A DNA stretch of 64,000 nt from Sphingomonas endolithica. Its GTDB lineage: Bacteria > Pseudomonadota > Alphaproteobacteria > Sphingomonadales > Sphingomonadaceae. How positions within the stretch are numbered: the stretch's first letter is position 1; the number at the start of each line of letters is the position of its first letter. Position numbers and translations under genes: made by a program. Positions 20,044 to 29,063 of the stretch are shown one piece after another. The notes under the pieces are model-generated. The model searched no databases, was not told where the DNA came from, and worked only from the letters and a program-made list of their open reading frames with translations. The DNA lies in assembly GCF_025231525.1 (NCBI RefSeq), contig NZ_CP103057.1:3606501-3670500 (forward strand). The letters run 5' to 3'.

Positions 20044-21300
20044 TCAAGGCCAGGTCGGGAACCACATCCAGTATCGGAACGCGCTAGCATGCGGCAGCGC
20101 GGCGGCGGAGATGATCGGGTAGAAATAGACGAACAGCACGGCCACTGCCCCGAGGAACAGCTCGTCCCAATATTTCCCACGCGCGCGCAAGTGATCGAAC
20201 GCAGCTGCGAGCACGAGGCAAAGCCAGATTGTCGAGGGATAGTAATAATAGAAGAAGCCGAGCGATTTGGGGATGATCGCCCATACCGCGACCGATCCGA
20301 TCCATAATGCTGCCAGCCCGACGAGCCGGAGCGATCGGCTGCGCCAGCCCTGGTACAGGCAATAGCCGACCCCGATCAGCCCGCCCCACAAGATCGCGGG
20401 ATTGCCGAGCAGCAGGATGCCGCGCTGCGCGCCGTCGGCGACTTCGTAGAGGTACCAGATCGGGCGGACCATGAACGGCCAGGTCCACCATGCCGACTGA
20501 TACGGGTGCGGCGGCAGGATCTGCGTCTGCTGTCCGTACATGGTCGCCTGAAACGGGATCAGCCCGGCCAGTGTCATCGGCTCCTGCGCGTAGAAGAAGG
20601 CAGGGGCAAAGGTCAGGAAATAGGTGACGATGCTGACCGTCCCCAGCGCCAGGATCGCCGGCAGCGTTGCCATGCAGGGCCAATGTTGCGCGCGACCGCT
20701 CTTGGCGTCGCGCCAACGCACGGCGAGGAAGGCGATTGCGGCGAAGGCTACGTACGGCGCCGCCGCCCATTTCACCGCCACCGCCAGCCCGAGCAGCACG
20801 CTGCCCAGCAGCCAGCGCCGCCACACACGGTCGGGTGGGCTGTAGGCGGCGCGCAGCAAGGCGACCATCGCCAGCACCAGGAACGCGGCCATGAAGCCGT
20901 CGAGCATGCCGATCCGTGCCTGGATGAAGACGGTGATGTTGAGCATTACGAACAGCGCGCCGAGCACAGCAGTGCGCGTGCGGTGGAACAACATCCACAG
21001 GATCCAGAACACGCCCAGCACCACGGCGGTCGCGGCGATGGTCGATGGGATGCGCCAGCCGAGCTGATTGTCGCCGAACAGCTTTATGCCACAGGCGATC
21101 AGCAGCTTGCCGAGCAGCGGGTGTTCGATGTTCGTCGGCTGGGTGAGCCCAAGCAGCGCGCGGGCGGCGGGCAGATAATGCACCTCGTCGAACACCGGGA
21201 TGCTCGGGCGGGCGACGTTGAGCGTGAACAGGAACTGCGCCGCAGCGCCGATGATCGTCGCGGGGAGGATCGGGCGGGGGGCGGGTGCAGCGGCCATCAT
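20044..21300 (-). CDS. PMT-type membrane glycosyltransferase
   Basis: The 418-residue integral membrane protein resembles dolichyl/polyprenyl-phosphate-mannose protein mannosyltransferases (GT-C fold). The first loop has the catalytic-type acidic pair FDEVHYLPAARALL (DE near residue 36), and EHPLLGKLLIACG follows, as in bacterial PMT proteins. I count about ten hydrophobic segments. Such enzymes glycosylate secreted proteins or lipids using lipid-linked sugars. I chose the tandem ATG at 21300, with AGGA upstream; the frame extends to 21450 without homology. It is divergent from metZ. Confidence 0.82.
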   Translation of the reverse strand: MMAAAPAPRPILPATIIGAAAQFLFTLNVARPSIPVFDEVHYLPAARALLGLTQPTNIEHPLLGKLLIACGIKLFGDNQLGWRIPSTIAATAVVLGVFWILWMLFHRTRTAVLGALFVMLNITVFIQARIGMLDGFMAAFLVLAMVALLRAAYSPPDRVWRRWLLGSVLLGLAVAVKWAAAPYVAFAAIAFLAVRWRDAKSGRAQHWPCMATLPAILALGTVSIVTYFLTFAPAFFYAQEPMTLAGLIPFQATMYGQQTQILPPHPYQSAWWTWPFMVRPIWYLYEVADGAQRGILLLGNPAILWGGLIGVGYCLYQGWRSRSLRLVGLAALWIGSVAVWAIIPKSLGFFYYYYPSTIWLCLVLAAAFDHLRARGKYWDELFLGAVAVLFVYFYPIISAAALPHASAFRYWMWFPTWP

Positions 21301-21394
21301 TGCTGCTATTCCTGCTTCGCGGCGCGCGTTCAAGAGCGGCGATGGACAAGAGCGGCATTGACGCGCACCGATCCGGCCCGGCAAAGCATCTGCC

Positions 21395-22603
21395 ATGAAA
21401 CGCCGCACCGGACAGAACCAGGATATCACGCGCCACTGGCGCCCCGCCACGCAGGCAGTGCGCGGGGGGACGGCACGCAGCGAGTTCGGCGAAACTTCCG
21501 AAGCGTTGTTCCTGACCTCGGGCTATGCCTATGATTGCGCCGCCGATGCGGCCGCGCGCTTTGCCGGCGAGCAGGTCGGCATGACCTATTCGCGCCTGCA
21601 GAACCCCACGGTGCAGATGCTGGAGGAGCGGATCGCGCTGCTGGAAGGCGCCGAGGCGTGCCGCTCCATGGCGACGGGTATGGCGGCGATGACGGCGGTT
21701 CTGTTGTGCCAGCTCGAACAGGGCGACCATCTGGTCGGCGGGCGGGCGGCATTCGGATCGTGCCGCTGGCTGACCGATACGTTGCTGCCCAAGTTCGGCA
21801 TCGAGACGACGATCGTCGATGCGCGTGACCCGCAGCAGTTCGAGGATGCCGTGCGGCCCAATACCAAGGTGTTCTTCTTCGAGACGCCGGCCAATCCGAC
21901 CATGGACGTGGTCGATCTGAAGGCGGTGTGCGACATCGCCAAGCGCCACGGGATCACCTCGGTGGTCGACAATGCCTTTGCGACGCCTGCCTTGCAGCGG
22001 CCGATGGAGTTCGGCGCCGACGTCACCGCCTATAGCGCGACCAAGATGATGGACGGGCAGGGCCGCGTGTTGGCGGGCGCGGTGTGCGGGACGAACGCGT
22101 TCATCAACGACGTGCTGCTGCCGTTCACGCGCAACACCGGGCCGACGCTCAGCGCGTTCAATGCCTGGGTGGTGCTGAAGGGCCTGGAGACGCTCGACCT
22201 GCGCATCCAGCGGCAGAGCGAGAACAGTCTGAAGGTCGGCGCTTTCCTGGAAGCGCGTGTGCCACGTATCCTGCATCCCGGACTGCCGAGCCACCCGCAG
22301 CACAACCTCGCTATGTCGCAGATGGACGCGTGCGGGCCGATCTTCGCGTTCGAGATCGAGGGTGGCCGCACCCAGGCACACGGCCTGCTCGACGCATTGG
22401 AGTTGGTCGACATTTCCAACAACATCGGCGACTCGCGCTCGCTGATGACGCATCCTGCCTCGACCACGCATTATGGCGTGGCGGAGGAAAAGCGGATCGA
22501 GATGGGCGTCACGGAAAATCTGCTGCGCCTCAACGTCGGGCTGGAAGATCCGGTGGACGTGATCGCCGATCTCGATCAGGCACTGACGGCGGTGGGCCTG
22601 TGA
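21395..22603 (+). CDS. metZ: O-succinylhomoserine sulfhydrylase
   Basis: The 402-residue PLP enzyme makes homocysteine directly from O-succinylhomoserine and sulfide in methionine synthesis. It is a Cys/Met-metabolism family member, with YSRLQNPTV early, AMATGMAA-like CRSMATGMAAM, and the PLP lysine Lys217 in YSATKMMDGQGR. The N-terminal WRPATQAVRGG and FGETSEALFLTSGY segments are those of MetZ rather than cystathionine synthase. I see no convincing SAM-II riboswitch in the leader. The apaG start overlaps its stop (GTGA), opening a chain of overlapping genes. Confidence 0.93.
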   Translation: MKRRTGQNQDITRHWRPATQAVRGGTARSEFGETSEALFLTSGYAYDCAADAAARFAGEQVGMTYSRLQNPTVQMLEERIALLEGAEACRSMATGMAAMTAVLLCQLEQGDHLVGGRAAFGSCRWLTDTLLPKFGIETTIVDARDPQQFEDAVRPNTKVFFFETPANPTMDVVDLKAVCDIAKRHGITSVVDNAFATPALQRPMEFGADVTAYSATKMMDGQGRVLAGAVCGTNAFINDVLLPFTRNTGPTLSAFNAWVVLKGLETLDLRIQRQSENSLKVGAFLEARVPRILHPGLPSHPQHNLAMSQMDACGPIFAFEIEGGRTQAHGLLDALELVDISNNIGDSRSLMTHPASTTHYGVAEEKRIEMGVTENLLRLNVGLEDPVDVIADLDQALTAVGL

Positions 22604-22998
22604 AGGCGCTGTTCCCCAATGTCGCCGAGACACGGGGGATCGTCGTGCGCGTATCGGTGAGCTACCTGCCCGAACAGTCGGAGCCGGAACGGGGGCGCTG
22701 GTTCTGGGCCTATCACGTACGGCTGGAGAACCAGGGCGACCAGGCCGTGCAATTGCTCACGCGGCATTGGGTGATCACCGATGGACGCGGCGCCCGGCAT
22801 TCGGTGGAAGGCGAGGGTGTCGTCGGCGAACAGCCGCTGATCGCGCCGGGCGGAAGCTTCGACTATGTCTCGGGCTGCCCGCTGACGACCCCGACCGGCC
22901 GCATGCAGGGCAATTATCGCATGATGGGCGAGGACGGCGAGGCTTTCGACGTGGAGATCCCCAAATTCGCGCTGCTGGCGCCGGCGGTGGGCGCATGA
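22600..22998 (+). CDS. apaG: ApaG domain protein
   Basis: The 132-residue protein is a single ApaG (DUF525) beta-sandwich: VRVSVSYLPEQSEPERGRWFWAY, then LLTRHWVITDG, EGEGVVGEQPLIAPG and the hallmark FDYVSGCPLTTPTGRMQG. ApaG is linked genetically to Co2+ resistance and Mg2+ efflux in enterics, but its biochemical role is unknown. It starts with GTG overlapping the metZ stop, and its own stop overlaps the LysR start. Confidence 0.93.
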   Translation: MKALFPNVAETRGIVVRVSVSYLPEQSEPERGRWFWAYHVRLENQGDQAVQLLTRHWVITDGRGARHSVEGEGVVGEQPLIAPGGSFDYVSGCPLTTPTGRMQGNYRMMGEDGEAFDVEIPKFALLAPAVGA

Positions 22999-23789
22999 AG
23001 CGCACGCATCTCCCGCTGAACGGCCTCCGCGTGCTCGATGCCGCCGCGCGTCATCTGTCGTTTACGCGCGCGGCCGACGAACTTGCCGTCACGCCGGCGG
23101 CGGTCGGGCAGCAGATCCGCGCGCTGGAGGATACGCTGGGCGTCGTGTTGTTCCGCCGCACGACCAAGGGGCTCGAACTCACCCCCGAAGGTGCAGCGGG
23201 GCTCGGGCCGCTGCGCCAGGGGTTCCTCGAGTTCGAGGAAGCCGTGCGGGCGATGCAGGCCGGGCAGACCAGCAAGTCGCTGACCATCGCCGCACCGCGC
23301 GATTTCACAGAGAAATGGCTGATGCCACGCCTTGCCGAGATCGCGCGTGGGGACGGCGAGCTACGCTTTGCCCTGGTTTCCGCCGACGAGGATATCGATT
23401 TCACCGAGGCTAATCTCGATCTTGCGATCCGCTGGGGCGACGGGCCGGGCGCGCACGAGGGCGAGGCTCTGGAGTCCGAAGGGCTCGTCACGGTGGAGCG
23501 GCCCGGGGGCGGCGTGGATACGCACATCTCCTGGCCAGGCTGCGGCAATGACGATGCGATCTCGCTGGTCCGGGTCGGCGATGCTGGTCTCGCGCTCGAC
23601 GCCGCGGCCGAAGGGCTGGGCCGCGCCACCGTGCCGGAGCTGCTCGCCGCGCATGACATGGCGGCCGGGCGCGTGGTGAAGGTCGGCGCTGCGCAGCCAT
23701 CCACCAAGGGCTATTGGCTGGTCGCACCACTGCCGCAATGGCGCCAGCGCAAGGTGAAGGCGCTGGTCGAGGCGCTGGCCACGGCATGA
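22995..23789 (+). CDS. LysR-type transcriptional regulator
   Basis: The 264-residue protein has the LysR winged helix at its N-terminus (LNGLRVLDAAARHLSFTRAADELAVTPAAVGQQIRALE, residues 8-46) and a truncated effector domain of the GcvA type, with LTIAAPRDFTEKWLMPRL and LDLAIRWGDGPG. It is about 30-40 residues shorter than the usual LysR regulator. It overlaps both apaG and the GNAT gene by four bases. Its target and effector are unknown; the metZ chain itself is possible. Confidence 0.85.
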   Translation: MKRTHLPLNGLRVLDAAARHLSFTRAADELAVTPAAVGQQIRALEDTLGVVLFRRTTKGLELTPEGAAGLGPLRQGFLEFEEAVRAMQAGQTSKSLTIAAPRDFTEKWLMPRLAEIARGDGELRFALVSADEDIDFTEANLDLAIRWGDGPGAHEGEALESEGLVTVERPGGGVDTHISWPGCGNDDAISLVRVGDAGLALDAAAEGLGRATVPELLAAHDMAAGRVVKVGAAQPSTKGYWLVAPLPQWRQRKVKALVEALATA

Positions 23790-24313
23790 GCGCGGCGGCG
23801 TTCGACAGCGAGCGGCTGCGGATGCGGCCGCAGCGGATCGAGGATGCCGACGCGCTGTTCGAGGCTTACAGCGACGCGGAACTGATGCGCTATTGGTCGA
23901 GCGGCCCGCATGCCGACATCGCCGAGACGCGCGCCTATCTGACGCCGCGGCTCGATCAGGCGCAGTGGCGCGGCTGGGCGGTGACCTTGAAGCATGACGA
24001 TCGCGTGATCGGAACACTCGCGGCCGGCCAGAAACGGCCCAGCGTCAGCGAGATCGGCTATCTGCTGGTGCGCTCCGCCTGGGGGCGAGGCTATGCGCGC
24101 GAGGCGGTAAGCCGCCTGATCGACCTGCTCGTGCATGAGGAAGGGCAGCGCCGCGTGTTCGCCGATACCGATCCTGACAATGCGGCATCGAACGCGCTGC
24201 TGGCGGCGCTCGGCTTCCGGCGCGAGGGGCTGCTGCGCGCGGAATGGGAGACGCATATCGGCGTGCGGGACACGGCCTTGTGGGGCTTGCTGGCCGAGGA
24301 GTGGGCGCGATGA
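23786..24313 (+). CDS. GNAT family N-acetyltransferase (RimJ/RimL type)
   Basis: The 175-residue protein has the GNAT fold. It begins FDSERLRMRPQRIEDADALF, carries EIGYLLVRSAWGRGYAREAV as the acetyl-CoA loop (around 92-111), and ends with NAASNALLAALGFRREG. The RimJ/RimL type acetylates ribosomal protein N-termini or small amines, so the substrate is open. I chose the ATG at 23786, which overlaps the LysR stop, instead of an upstream ATG within that gene. The next gene also overlaps. Confidence 0.87.
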   Translation: MSAAAFDSERLRMRPQRIEDADALFEAYSDAELMRYWSSGPHADIAETRAYLTPRLDQAQWRGWAVTLKHDDRVIGTLAAGQKRPSVSEIGYLLVRSAWGRGYAREAVSRLIDLLVHEEGQRRVFADTDPDNAASNALLAALGFRREGLLRAEWETHIGVRDTALWGLLAEEWAR

Positions 24314-24567
24314 CAGCGCCCAACCTGAAGGATCCGGCCGAACGCCGAGCCTATCAGCGCGAATTGCGACGTGTCGGGCGCCCGTTGCGGCTGACCGGCA
24401 TCGCGTTCCTGTTGCTTGGGCTGTTGCTCGGCGTGGCGCGGCTGATCTGGTGGCCGCCCATGCCGGTCGCCATCCCGCTCGCCGCACTCGTGTTGGGCGC
24501 GATCAACATGCTCGCGGCCATCGGCTTGAAGACCGTCTACCACGCGCGGCGAGTGAAGGGTGACTAG
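24310..24567 (+). CDS. Small two-helix membrane protein, unknown function
   Basis: The 85-residue protein has a charged N-terminus (NLKDPAERRAYQRELRRVGR) and two helices at about 28-46 (RLTGIAFLLLGLLLGVARL) and 51-72, with a WWPPMP turn between them and a basic tail. I do not know the family. It starts inside the GNAT stop codon and is the last gene of the overlapping metZ-apaG-LysR-GNAT chain. The next gene converges on it with three bases between. Confidence 0.75.
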   Translation: MTAPNLKDPAERRAYQRELRRVGRPLRLTGIAFLLLGLLLGVARLIWWPPMPVAIPLAALVLGAINMLAAIGLKTVYHARRVKGD

Positions 24568-24570
24568 GGC

Positions 24571-25890
24571 TCAATTGCTCGCCGCCAACTCCACTGCACG
24601 GGTCATCAAGCCGGCGAAGCGCGCGTCATCGACCGCGGCCGCTGCGTCGTTCCAACTGGCCGACATCGCATACCAAGTGCCGGCCTTGCTCTGCAGCAAG
24701 AAGGTCATCGCGATCACGCCCGGCTCCGAACCGCCCTTGTACCCGAGATAACGCCAATTGCCGGCCGCGGCGGCACCGACACCGGAGTTCTTGGCCAGAA
24801 CCGTGCGGGCCCGCGCCGCTGCGCCGGTCTCGCTGTGACGGCGAAGCCAATCCATGATTCGCACCATATCACCCGGTGCGGCGAACCATTCTACGCTTTC
24901 GATCTGCAGCGGCGTGCCGGCGGCGAACACGGCATTGTCGATCGCGCTGATTGGCATGGCCGCCACCCCTCCCGCGAGCAGCGTACGGCGGCCCGCCTCG
25001 TCGGCCATGGCCCATCGTGCGCCAAGCGGGCTGCTCTTCAGCTTGAACGCCTCCAGCGTAGCGAGGAACGGGCGCATGCCCTTGGGGTTCGTCACGCCGA
25101 CCACCGGCAGCATGGCTTCGACCTTCTCGCGACCTAAAGTCTTCAGCATGATGTCGGTAGCGCTGTTGTCGCTGATCGAGATCATTTTCTTGGCGATATC
25201 GTACAGTGTGACTTTAGTGCCGGCCGGGCTTGCCGTGTAGGCGCCACCCGGCAGCGGGCTGCCGTCCAGCGTCACGATGTCCTCCCAGGTCCGCTCGCCC
25301 GCGGCGATGCCACGCACCAGTTCGGCAAGGATCACGAGCTTGAACTCGGATCCGATCGCGATCGGCACATCCACGCCGCGCGCGATGAGCGTCTCGGGCT
25401 TGGTGTCGCCCAGCTTGGCCAGCGCGAAGCCGGTTTTGCCATGCAGCTTGGCAAGCTCGGCATCGACTGCCGAAAGTGATGTCTCGCTGGCGGACAGGCC
25501 GGTAATCCGCAGCCCGTTGATCAACTGCGCACCAGTCGCCTCGACCGATATCTCTGCCGCCGCCCGGCCCCGTTCGAAGACGATGACGATGGTTGCGGCA
25601 TGCGGGTTGGCGGGCCGCACGTCTTCCACCCTCAGCGCCTTGCCGGCAGCGGTAACAAGCTGTTGGGAGATGCGGTCAAACGCCGGCTTCGGCACGGCGG
25701 CGATGAAGGCCGGTGCAAAGGTCGCGGCATAGTCGCCGCCACCGTTAATGATGGCAGTGACTTCGCCGATGCGACGATCGAGTTCCGGCGCGGCCTTGAT
25801 TGGCGCCGGCGCAGTTACGGGTGGCGCGGTCTGTGCAAGTGCAGGCGCGGCGAGCAGCAGTGCAGTCAGGCCGGCGATCAAGTGGCGCAT
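24571..25890 (-). CDS. Secreted beta-lactamase-fold serine hydrolase
   Basis: The 439-residue protein has a signal peptide (cleaved near AQ20). A domain of about 140 residues with a DUF3887/Cpl-7-like secreted look follows, then a class A beta-lactamase-like domain with all three catalytic motifs: S181-x-x-K184 in GSEFKLVIL, SDN at 240-242, and K385-G-G in YKGGSEPG. An Omega-loop ExxxN glutamate typical of class A enzymes is not obvious. This may therefore be a peptidoglycan or esterase-type hydrolase rather than a resistance enzyme. It is monocistronic and divergent from nothing close; parE lies upstream on the same strand. Confidence 0.8.
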   Translation of the reverse strand: MRHLIAGLTALLLAAPALAQTAPPVTAPAPIKAAPELDRRIGEVTAIINGGGDYAATFAPAFIAAVPKPAFDRISQQLVTAAGKALRVEDVRPANPHAATIVIVFERGRAAAEISVEATGAQLINGLRITGLSASETSLSAVDAELAKLHGKTGFALAKLGDTKPETLIARGVDVPIAIGSEFKLVILAELVRGIAAGERTWEDIVTLDGSPLPGGAYTASPAGTKVTLYDIAKKMISISDNSATDIMLKTLGREKVEAMLPVVGVTNPKGMRPFLATLEAFKLKSSPLGARWAMADEAGRRTLLAGGVAAMPISAIDNAVFAAGTPLQIESVEWFAAPGDMVRIMDWLRRHSETGAAARARTVLAKNSGVGAAAAGNWRYLGYKGGSEPGVIAMTFLLQSKAGTWYAMSASWNDAAAAVDDARFAGLMTRAVELAASN

Positions 25891-25960
25891 GGCGTGGCAT
25901 CCCCCGGAGTTCCGTTATCAGGATGATGCATCGGCGAGCAGGCGACAACAGCCAAAGTGG

Positions 25961-27943
25961 TCAGGCGTCGATCGTTTCCTCGTCTATTCTCGCAGCGTTT
26001 TCCTGGATGAAGGCGAAGCGGTGCGCGGGGTTGTTGCCCATCAGGCGGTCGACCAGATCCTTCACGCCGGCGCGTTCTTCATATTCCTGCGGCAGGGTGA
26101 TGCGCAGCATGCTCCGTGTCTTCGGATCCATCGTCGTCTCGCGCAGCTGCATCGGGTTCATCTCGCCGAGGCCCTTGAAGCGCGCGATGTCGACCTTCTT
26201 GCCCTTGAACTCCTTGGCCTCGAGCGCGGCGCGGTGCGTGTCGTCCATGGCGTACAGGCTCTTGGTGCCCGCGGTCAGGCGGTAGAGCGGTGGTTGCGCC
26301 AAATAGAGGTGCCCGCGGCGGACGAGTTCGGGCATTTCCTGAAAGAAGAACGTCATCAGCAGCGTGGCGATGTGCGCGCCGTCGACATCGGCGTCGGTCA
26401 TGATGACGATGCGTTCGTAGCGCAGGTTGTCGGGCACACAATCCTTGCGGGTGCCGCAGCCGAGCGCTTGGATCAGATCGGCGATTTCGGAATTGGCGGC
26501 AATTTTCTGCAAGGTCGCGCTTGCGACGTTTAGAATCTTACCGCGGATGGGGAGGATTGCCTGGGTCTTGCGGTCGCGGGCCTGCTTGGCCGAGCCGCCG
26601 GCGCTGTCACCTTCTACAATGAAGATCTCGGTGCCCCTGGGATCGTCCGACGAGCAATCGGTGAGCTTGCCGGGCAGGCGCAGCTTGCGCGCGCTGGTCG
26701 CGGTCTTGCGCTTGACCTCGCGCTCGGCCTTGCGGCGCAGGCGTTCGTCCATGCGTTCGAGGATATAGCCGAGCAGCGCCTTGCCGCGTTCCATGTTGCG
26801 GCTGAGCCAGTGATCGAAATGGTCGCGCATCGCCTTTTCCACCAGGGTCGTCGCCTCCGGACTCGTCAGGCGGTCCTTGGTCTGGCTCTGGAACTGCGGT
26901 TCGCGGATGAAGACGCTGAGCATCAATTCGCTGCCGATCATCACGTCGTCGGCGGTGATCTCCTTGGCCTTCTTGTTGCCGACCAGATCGCCGAAGCCGC
27001 GCAAGCCCCGGACGAGCGCGGCGCGCAGGCCTGCCTCGTGCGTGCCGCCGTCGGGCGTGGGGATGGTGTTGCAATACCAGGAATAACTGCCGTCGCTCCA
27101 CAGCGGCCAGGCGACCGCCCATTCGACCCGGCCCTGGTTCTCGCCGGGAAAATCCTGCGACCCCGCGAAGAAGTCGCTGGTCGCGCATTCGCGCCCGCCA
27201 ACCTGTTCGCGCAGGTGATCGGCAAGGCCGCCGGGGAACTGGAACATCGCCTCGGGTGGCGTGTCGTCCGAAATCAGTTCCGGGCTGCATTTCCAGCGGA
27301 TCTCGACGCCGGCGAACAGATAGGCCTTGGAGCGGCAGAGTTTGTAGAGGCGCGCCGGCTTAAAATGCATCTCGCGCCCGAAGATCTCGTCGTCGGGGAC
27401 GAAGCTGACCGAGGTGCCGCGCCGGTTGGGCGTGGGGCCGAGTGCCTCCAATGGGCCGAGCGCCAGCCCGCGCGAGAAGCGCTGACGATACAGCGTCTTG
27501 TTGCGGGCGACCTCGATCGTCGTGTCGCTCGACAGCGCGTTCACCACCGATACGCCTACGCCGTGCAGCCCGCCGCTCGTCGCATAGGCCTTGCCGTCGA
27601 ACTTGCCGCCCGAATGCAGCATGGTGAGGATCACCTCCAAGGCCGACTTTTCGGGGAATTTCGGATGCGGATCGACGGGCATGCCGCGGCCATTGTCGAC
27701 GATGGTCAGACGGTTGCCCGGTTCCAGCGTGATCTCGATGCGGCTGGCATGGCCGGCCACCGCCTCGTCCATGGCATTGTCGAGCACTTCGGCGGCCAGA
27801 TGATGCAGCGCCCGTTCATCCGTGCCGCCTATGTACATGCCCGGGCGACGCCGGACCGGTTCAAGGCCTTCGAGCACCTCGATCGACGATGCATTATAGT
27901 CGGATGTGTTGGGGGTGGTGGATGCGAACAAGTCGTTAGCCAT
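25961..27943 (-). CDS. parE: DNA topoisomerase IV subunit B
   Basis: The 660-residue GHKL ATPase subunit decatenates daughter chromosomes with ParC. The start MANDLFASTTPNT leads to RRPGMYIGGTDERALHHLAAEVLDNAMDEA, the ATP-binding region. GLHGVGVSVVNALS follows, then the Toprim domain with EGDSAGGSAKQARDR and DADVDGAHI, and the C-terminal RFKGLGEMNP. GyrB is less likely, given the RRRPGMYIGGTDERALHHL form and length. I chose ATG 27943; the frame stays open upstream to 28897 opposite the outer-membrane protein, with no family match. The N-terminal 30 residues vary in the family. Confidence 0.95.
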   Translation of the reverse strand: MANDLFASTTPNTSDYNASSIEVLEGLEPVRRRPGMYIGGTDERALHHLAAEVLDNAMDEAVAGHASRIEITLEPGNRLTIVDNGRGMPVDPHPKFPEKSALEVILTMLHSGGKFDGKAYATSGGLHGVGVSVVNALSSDTTIEVARNKTLYRQRFSRGLALGPLEALGPTPNRRGTSVSFVPDDEIFGREMHFKPARLYKLCRSKAYLFAGVEIRWKCSPELISDDTPPEAMFQFPGGLADHLREQVGGRECATSDFFAGSQDFPGENQGRVEWAVAWPLWSDGSYSWYCNTIPTPDGGTHEAGLRAALVRGLRGFGDLVGNKKAKEITADDVMIGSELMLSVFIREPQFQSQTKDRLTSPEATTLVEKAMRDHFDHWLSRNMERGKALLGYILERMDERLRRKAEREVKRKTATSARKLRLPGKLTDCSSDDPRGTEIFIVEGDSAGGSAKQARDRKTQAILPIRGKILNVASATLQKIAANSEIADLIQALGCGTRKDCVPDNLRYERIVIMTDADVDGAHIATLLMTFFFQEMPELVRRGHLYLAQPPLYRLTAGTKSLYAMDDTHRAALEAKEFKGKKVDIARFKGLGEMNPMQLRETTMDPKTRSMLRITLPQEYEERAGVKDLVDRLMGNNPAHRFAFIQENAARIDEETIDA

Positions 27944-27986
27944 TAGGCGGTATAGCGACAGGGCCGCGGTTCGGGCAAGCGCCCGG

Positions 27987-28010
27987 CGGTGTGACGCGAA
28001 TGTCACACCG
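27987..28010. promoter_or_regulatory. Palindrome between parE and the outer-membrane protein
   Basis: CGGTGTGAC and GTCACACCG form a perfect 9-bp inverted repeat around six bases (GCGAAT), about 45 bases from parE and 80 from the barrel gene. Another TGTGAC half-site occurs at 28019. The TGTGA/TCACA halves recall CRP sites, but the spacing is eight rather than six bases. It could be an operator for either divergent gene. Confidence 0.45.
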
Positions 28011-28090
28011 CAGATTGATGTGACGGACGATGCATCTTTACGGCGGTCCGACTGTTTGACCGCTGCAACGCACCATTTGGAGTTTTTACC

Positions 28091-28930
28091 ATGCGCAGCC
28101 AGTTTCTCGTTACCCTCGCCGCCGGCACTGCCGCTCTGGCGCTCTCCTCTCCTGCCTTTGCGCAGTCGACCGAAGAGGCGCCGTTCTCGGGCGTTTATGT
28201 CGGCGGCTCGATTGGTTTCGACGCGCAGCCGAATGACGTCGGCAGCGGCATCTCGTTCGATCGCAACCTCGACGGCACGTTCGGCGACGCGGTCACCAGC
28301 GGCGCGGGTACCAATGCCTTCGCCAACGGCTTCTGCAACGGTCGTGCGACGTCGACCGCGAACACCAGCTGCGCCAACGACAAGGACGGCCTCAGCTATG
28401 CCGCGCGCGTCGGTATCGACCAGCAGATCGGTCACATCGTGTTCGGTGTCGTCGGTGAATTCGGCAAGTCGGAAATTCGCGACAGCGTCTCGGGCTTCAG
28501 CTCGACCCCTGCTGCGTACACCTTCACGCGCAAGCTGAAGTATGATGCCAGCATCCGTGGCCGTCTGGGCTATGCTGCCAACAACACTTTGTTCTATGCA
28601 GCCGGCGGCCCTGGCTATGCCAAGCTGCGTCACTCCTTCACCACGACCAACGCGCTCAACGCCTTCTCTTCGGACGGCGATAGCGACACGTGGGGCTTCG
28701 TTGCCGGCGGCGGCATCGAGCAGAAGATCGGTCGCAACTTCTCGGTCGGTCTCGAATATCTGTACAACCAGTACAAGGACGACGACTACACCGTGCGTGC
28801 GGCACGCGGTACGGCAGCCATCGACAATCCCTTCATCTCGGCACCCAACACCACGGGCACCGATCTGACGCGTAGCGACCAGCAGTTCCGCTGGCACAGC
28901 GTCCGCGCGACCGCGGCGTTCCGCTTCTAA
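28091..28930 (+). CDS. Outer-membrane beta-barrel protein (Omp25/OmpA-like barrel)
   Basis: The 279-residue protein has a signal peptide ending AFAQ (residue 25). Its alternating aromatic/hydrophobic strands are typical of an eight-stranded porin-like barrel: GVYVGGSIGFDAQPN at the first strand, LSYAARVGIDQQIGHIVFGVVG, ASIRGRLGYAANNTLFYAAGG, WGFVAGGGIEQKIGRNFSVGLEYLYNQY, and the terminal phenylalanine in TAAFRF recognised by BamA. Two cysteines occur in FCNG and SCAND. GGAG precedes the ATG. The strand is divergent from parE, with a shared regulatory region containing a perfect palindrome. Confidence 0.86.
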   Translation: MRSQFLVTLAAGTAALALSSPAFAQSTEEAPFSGVYVGGSIGFDAQPNDVGSGISFDRNLDGTFGDAVTSGAGTNAFANGFCNGRATSTANTSCANDKDGLSYAARVGIDQQIGHIVFGVVGEFGKSEIRDSVSGFSSTPAAYTFTRKLKYDASIRGRLGYAANNTLFYAAGGPGYAKLRHSFTTTNALNAFSSDGDSDTWGFVAGGGIEQKIGRNFSVGLEYLYNQYKDDDYTVRAARGTAAIDNPFISAPNTTGTDLTRSDQQFRWHSVRATAAFRF

Positions 28931-29063
28931 GAATGTACGAGATCGCTCCCGCTTCGGCGGGGGCGGGCTCTTGGTCGGGCGATGTGCCGCCCGACCGACA
29001 CGGCCCCGGGATCATGGCTCGGACAGCAATCTAGCTCCCCGGACGACCCGTGTCACAAGGCAC

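Noticed and set aside
21301..21394. SAM-II riboswitch before metZ
   Set aside because: metZ is a frequent SAM-II target, but I could not find the conserved core and the GCTAAA-like 3' pseudoknot strand. The 94-base leader also has little room.
20084..22633. An 849-codon minus-strand open frame across the glycosyltransferase and metZ
   Set aside because: It runs antisense to metZ and out of frame with the glycosyltransferase. Its Arg/Ala/His-rich composition is typical of shadow frames in GC-rich genes.
27990..28006. CRP binding site
   Set aside because: TGTGA and TCACA halves are present, but they are separated by eight bases instead of six, so I list it only as an undefined palindrome.
27944..28897. 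A 318-residue N-terminal extension of ParE
   Set aside because: The extension is antisense to the outer-membrane barrel gene and lacks family similarity. The normal ParE N-terminus begins at the ATG at 27943.
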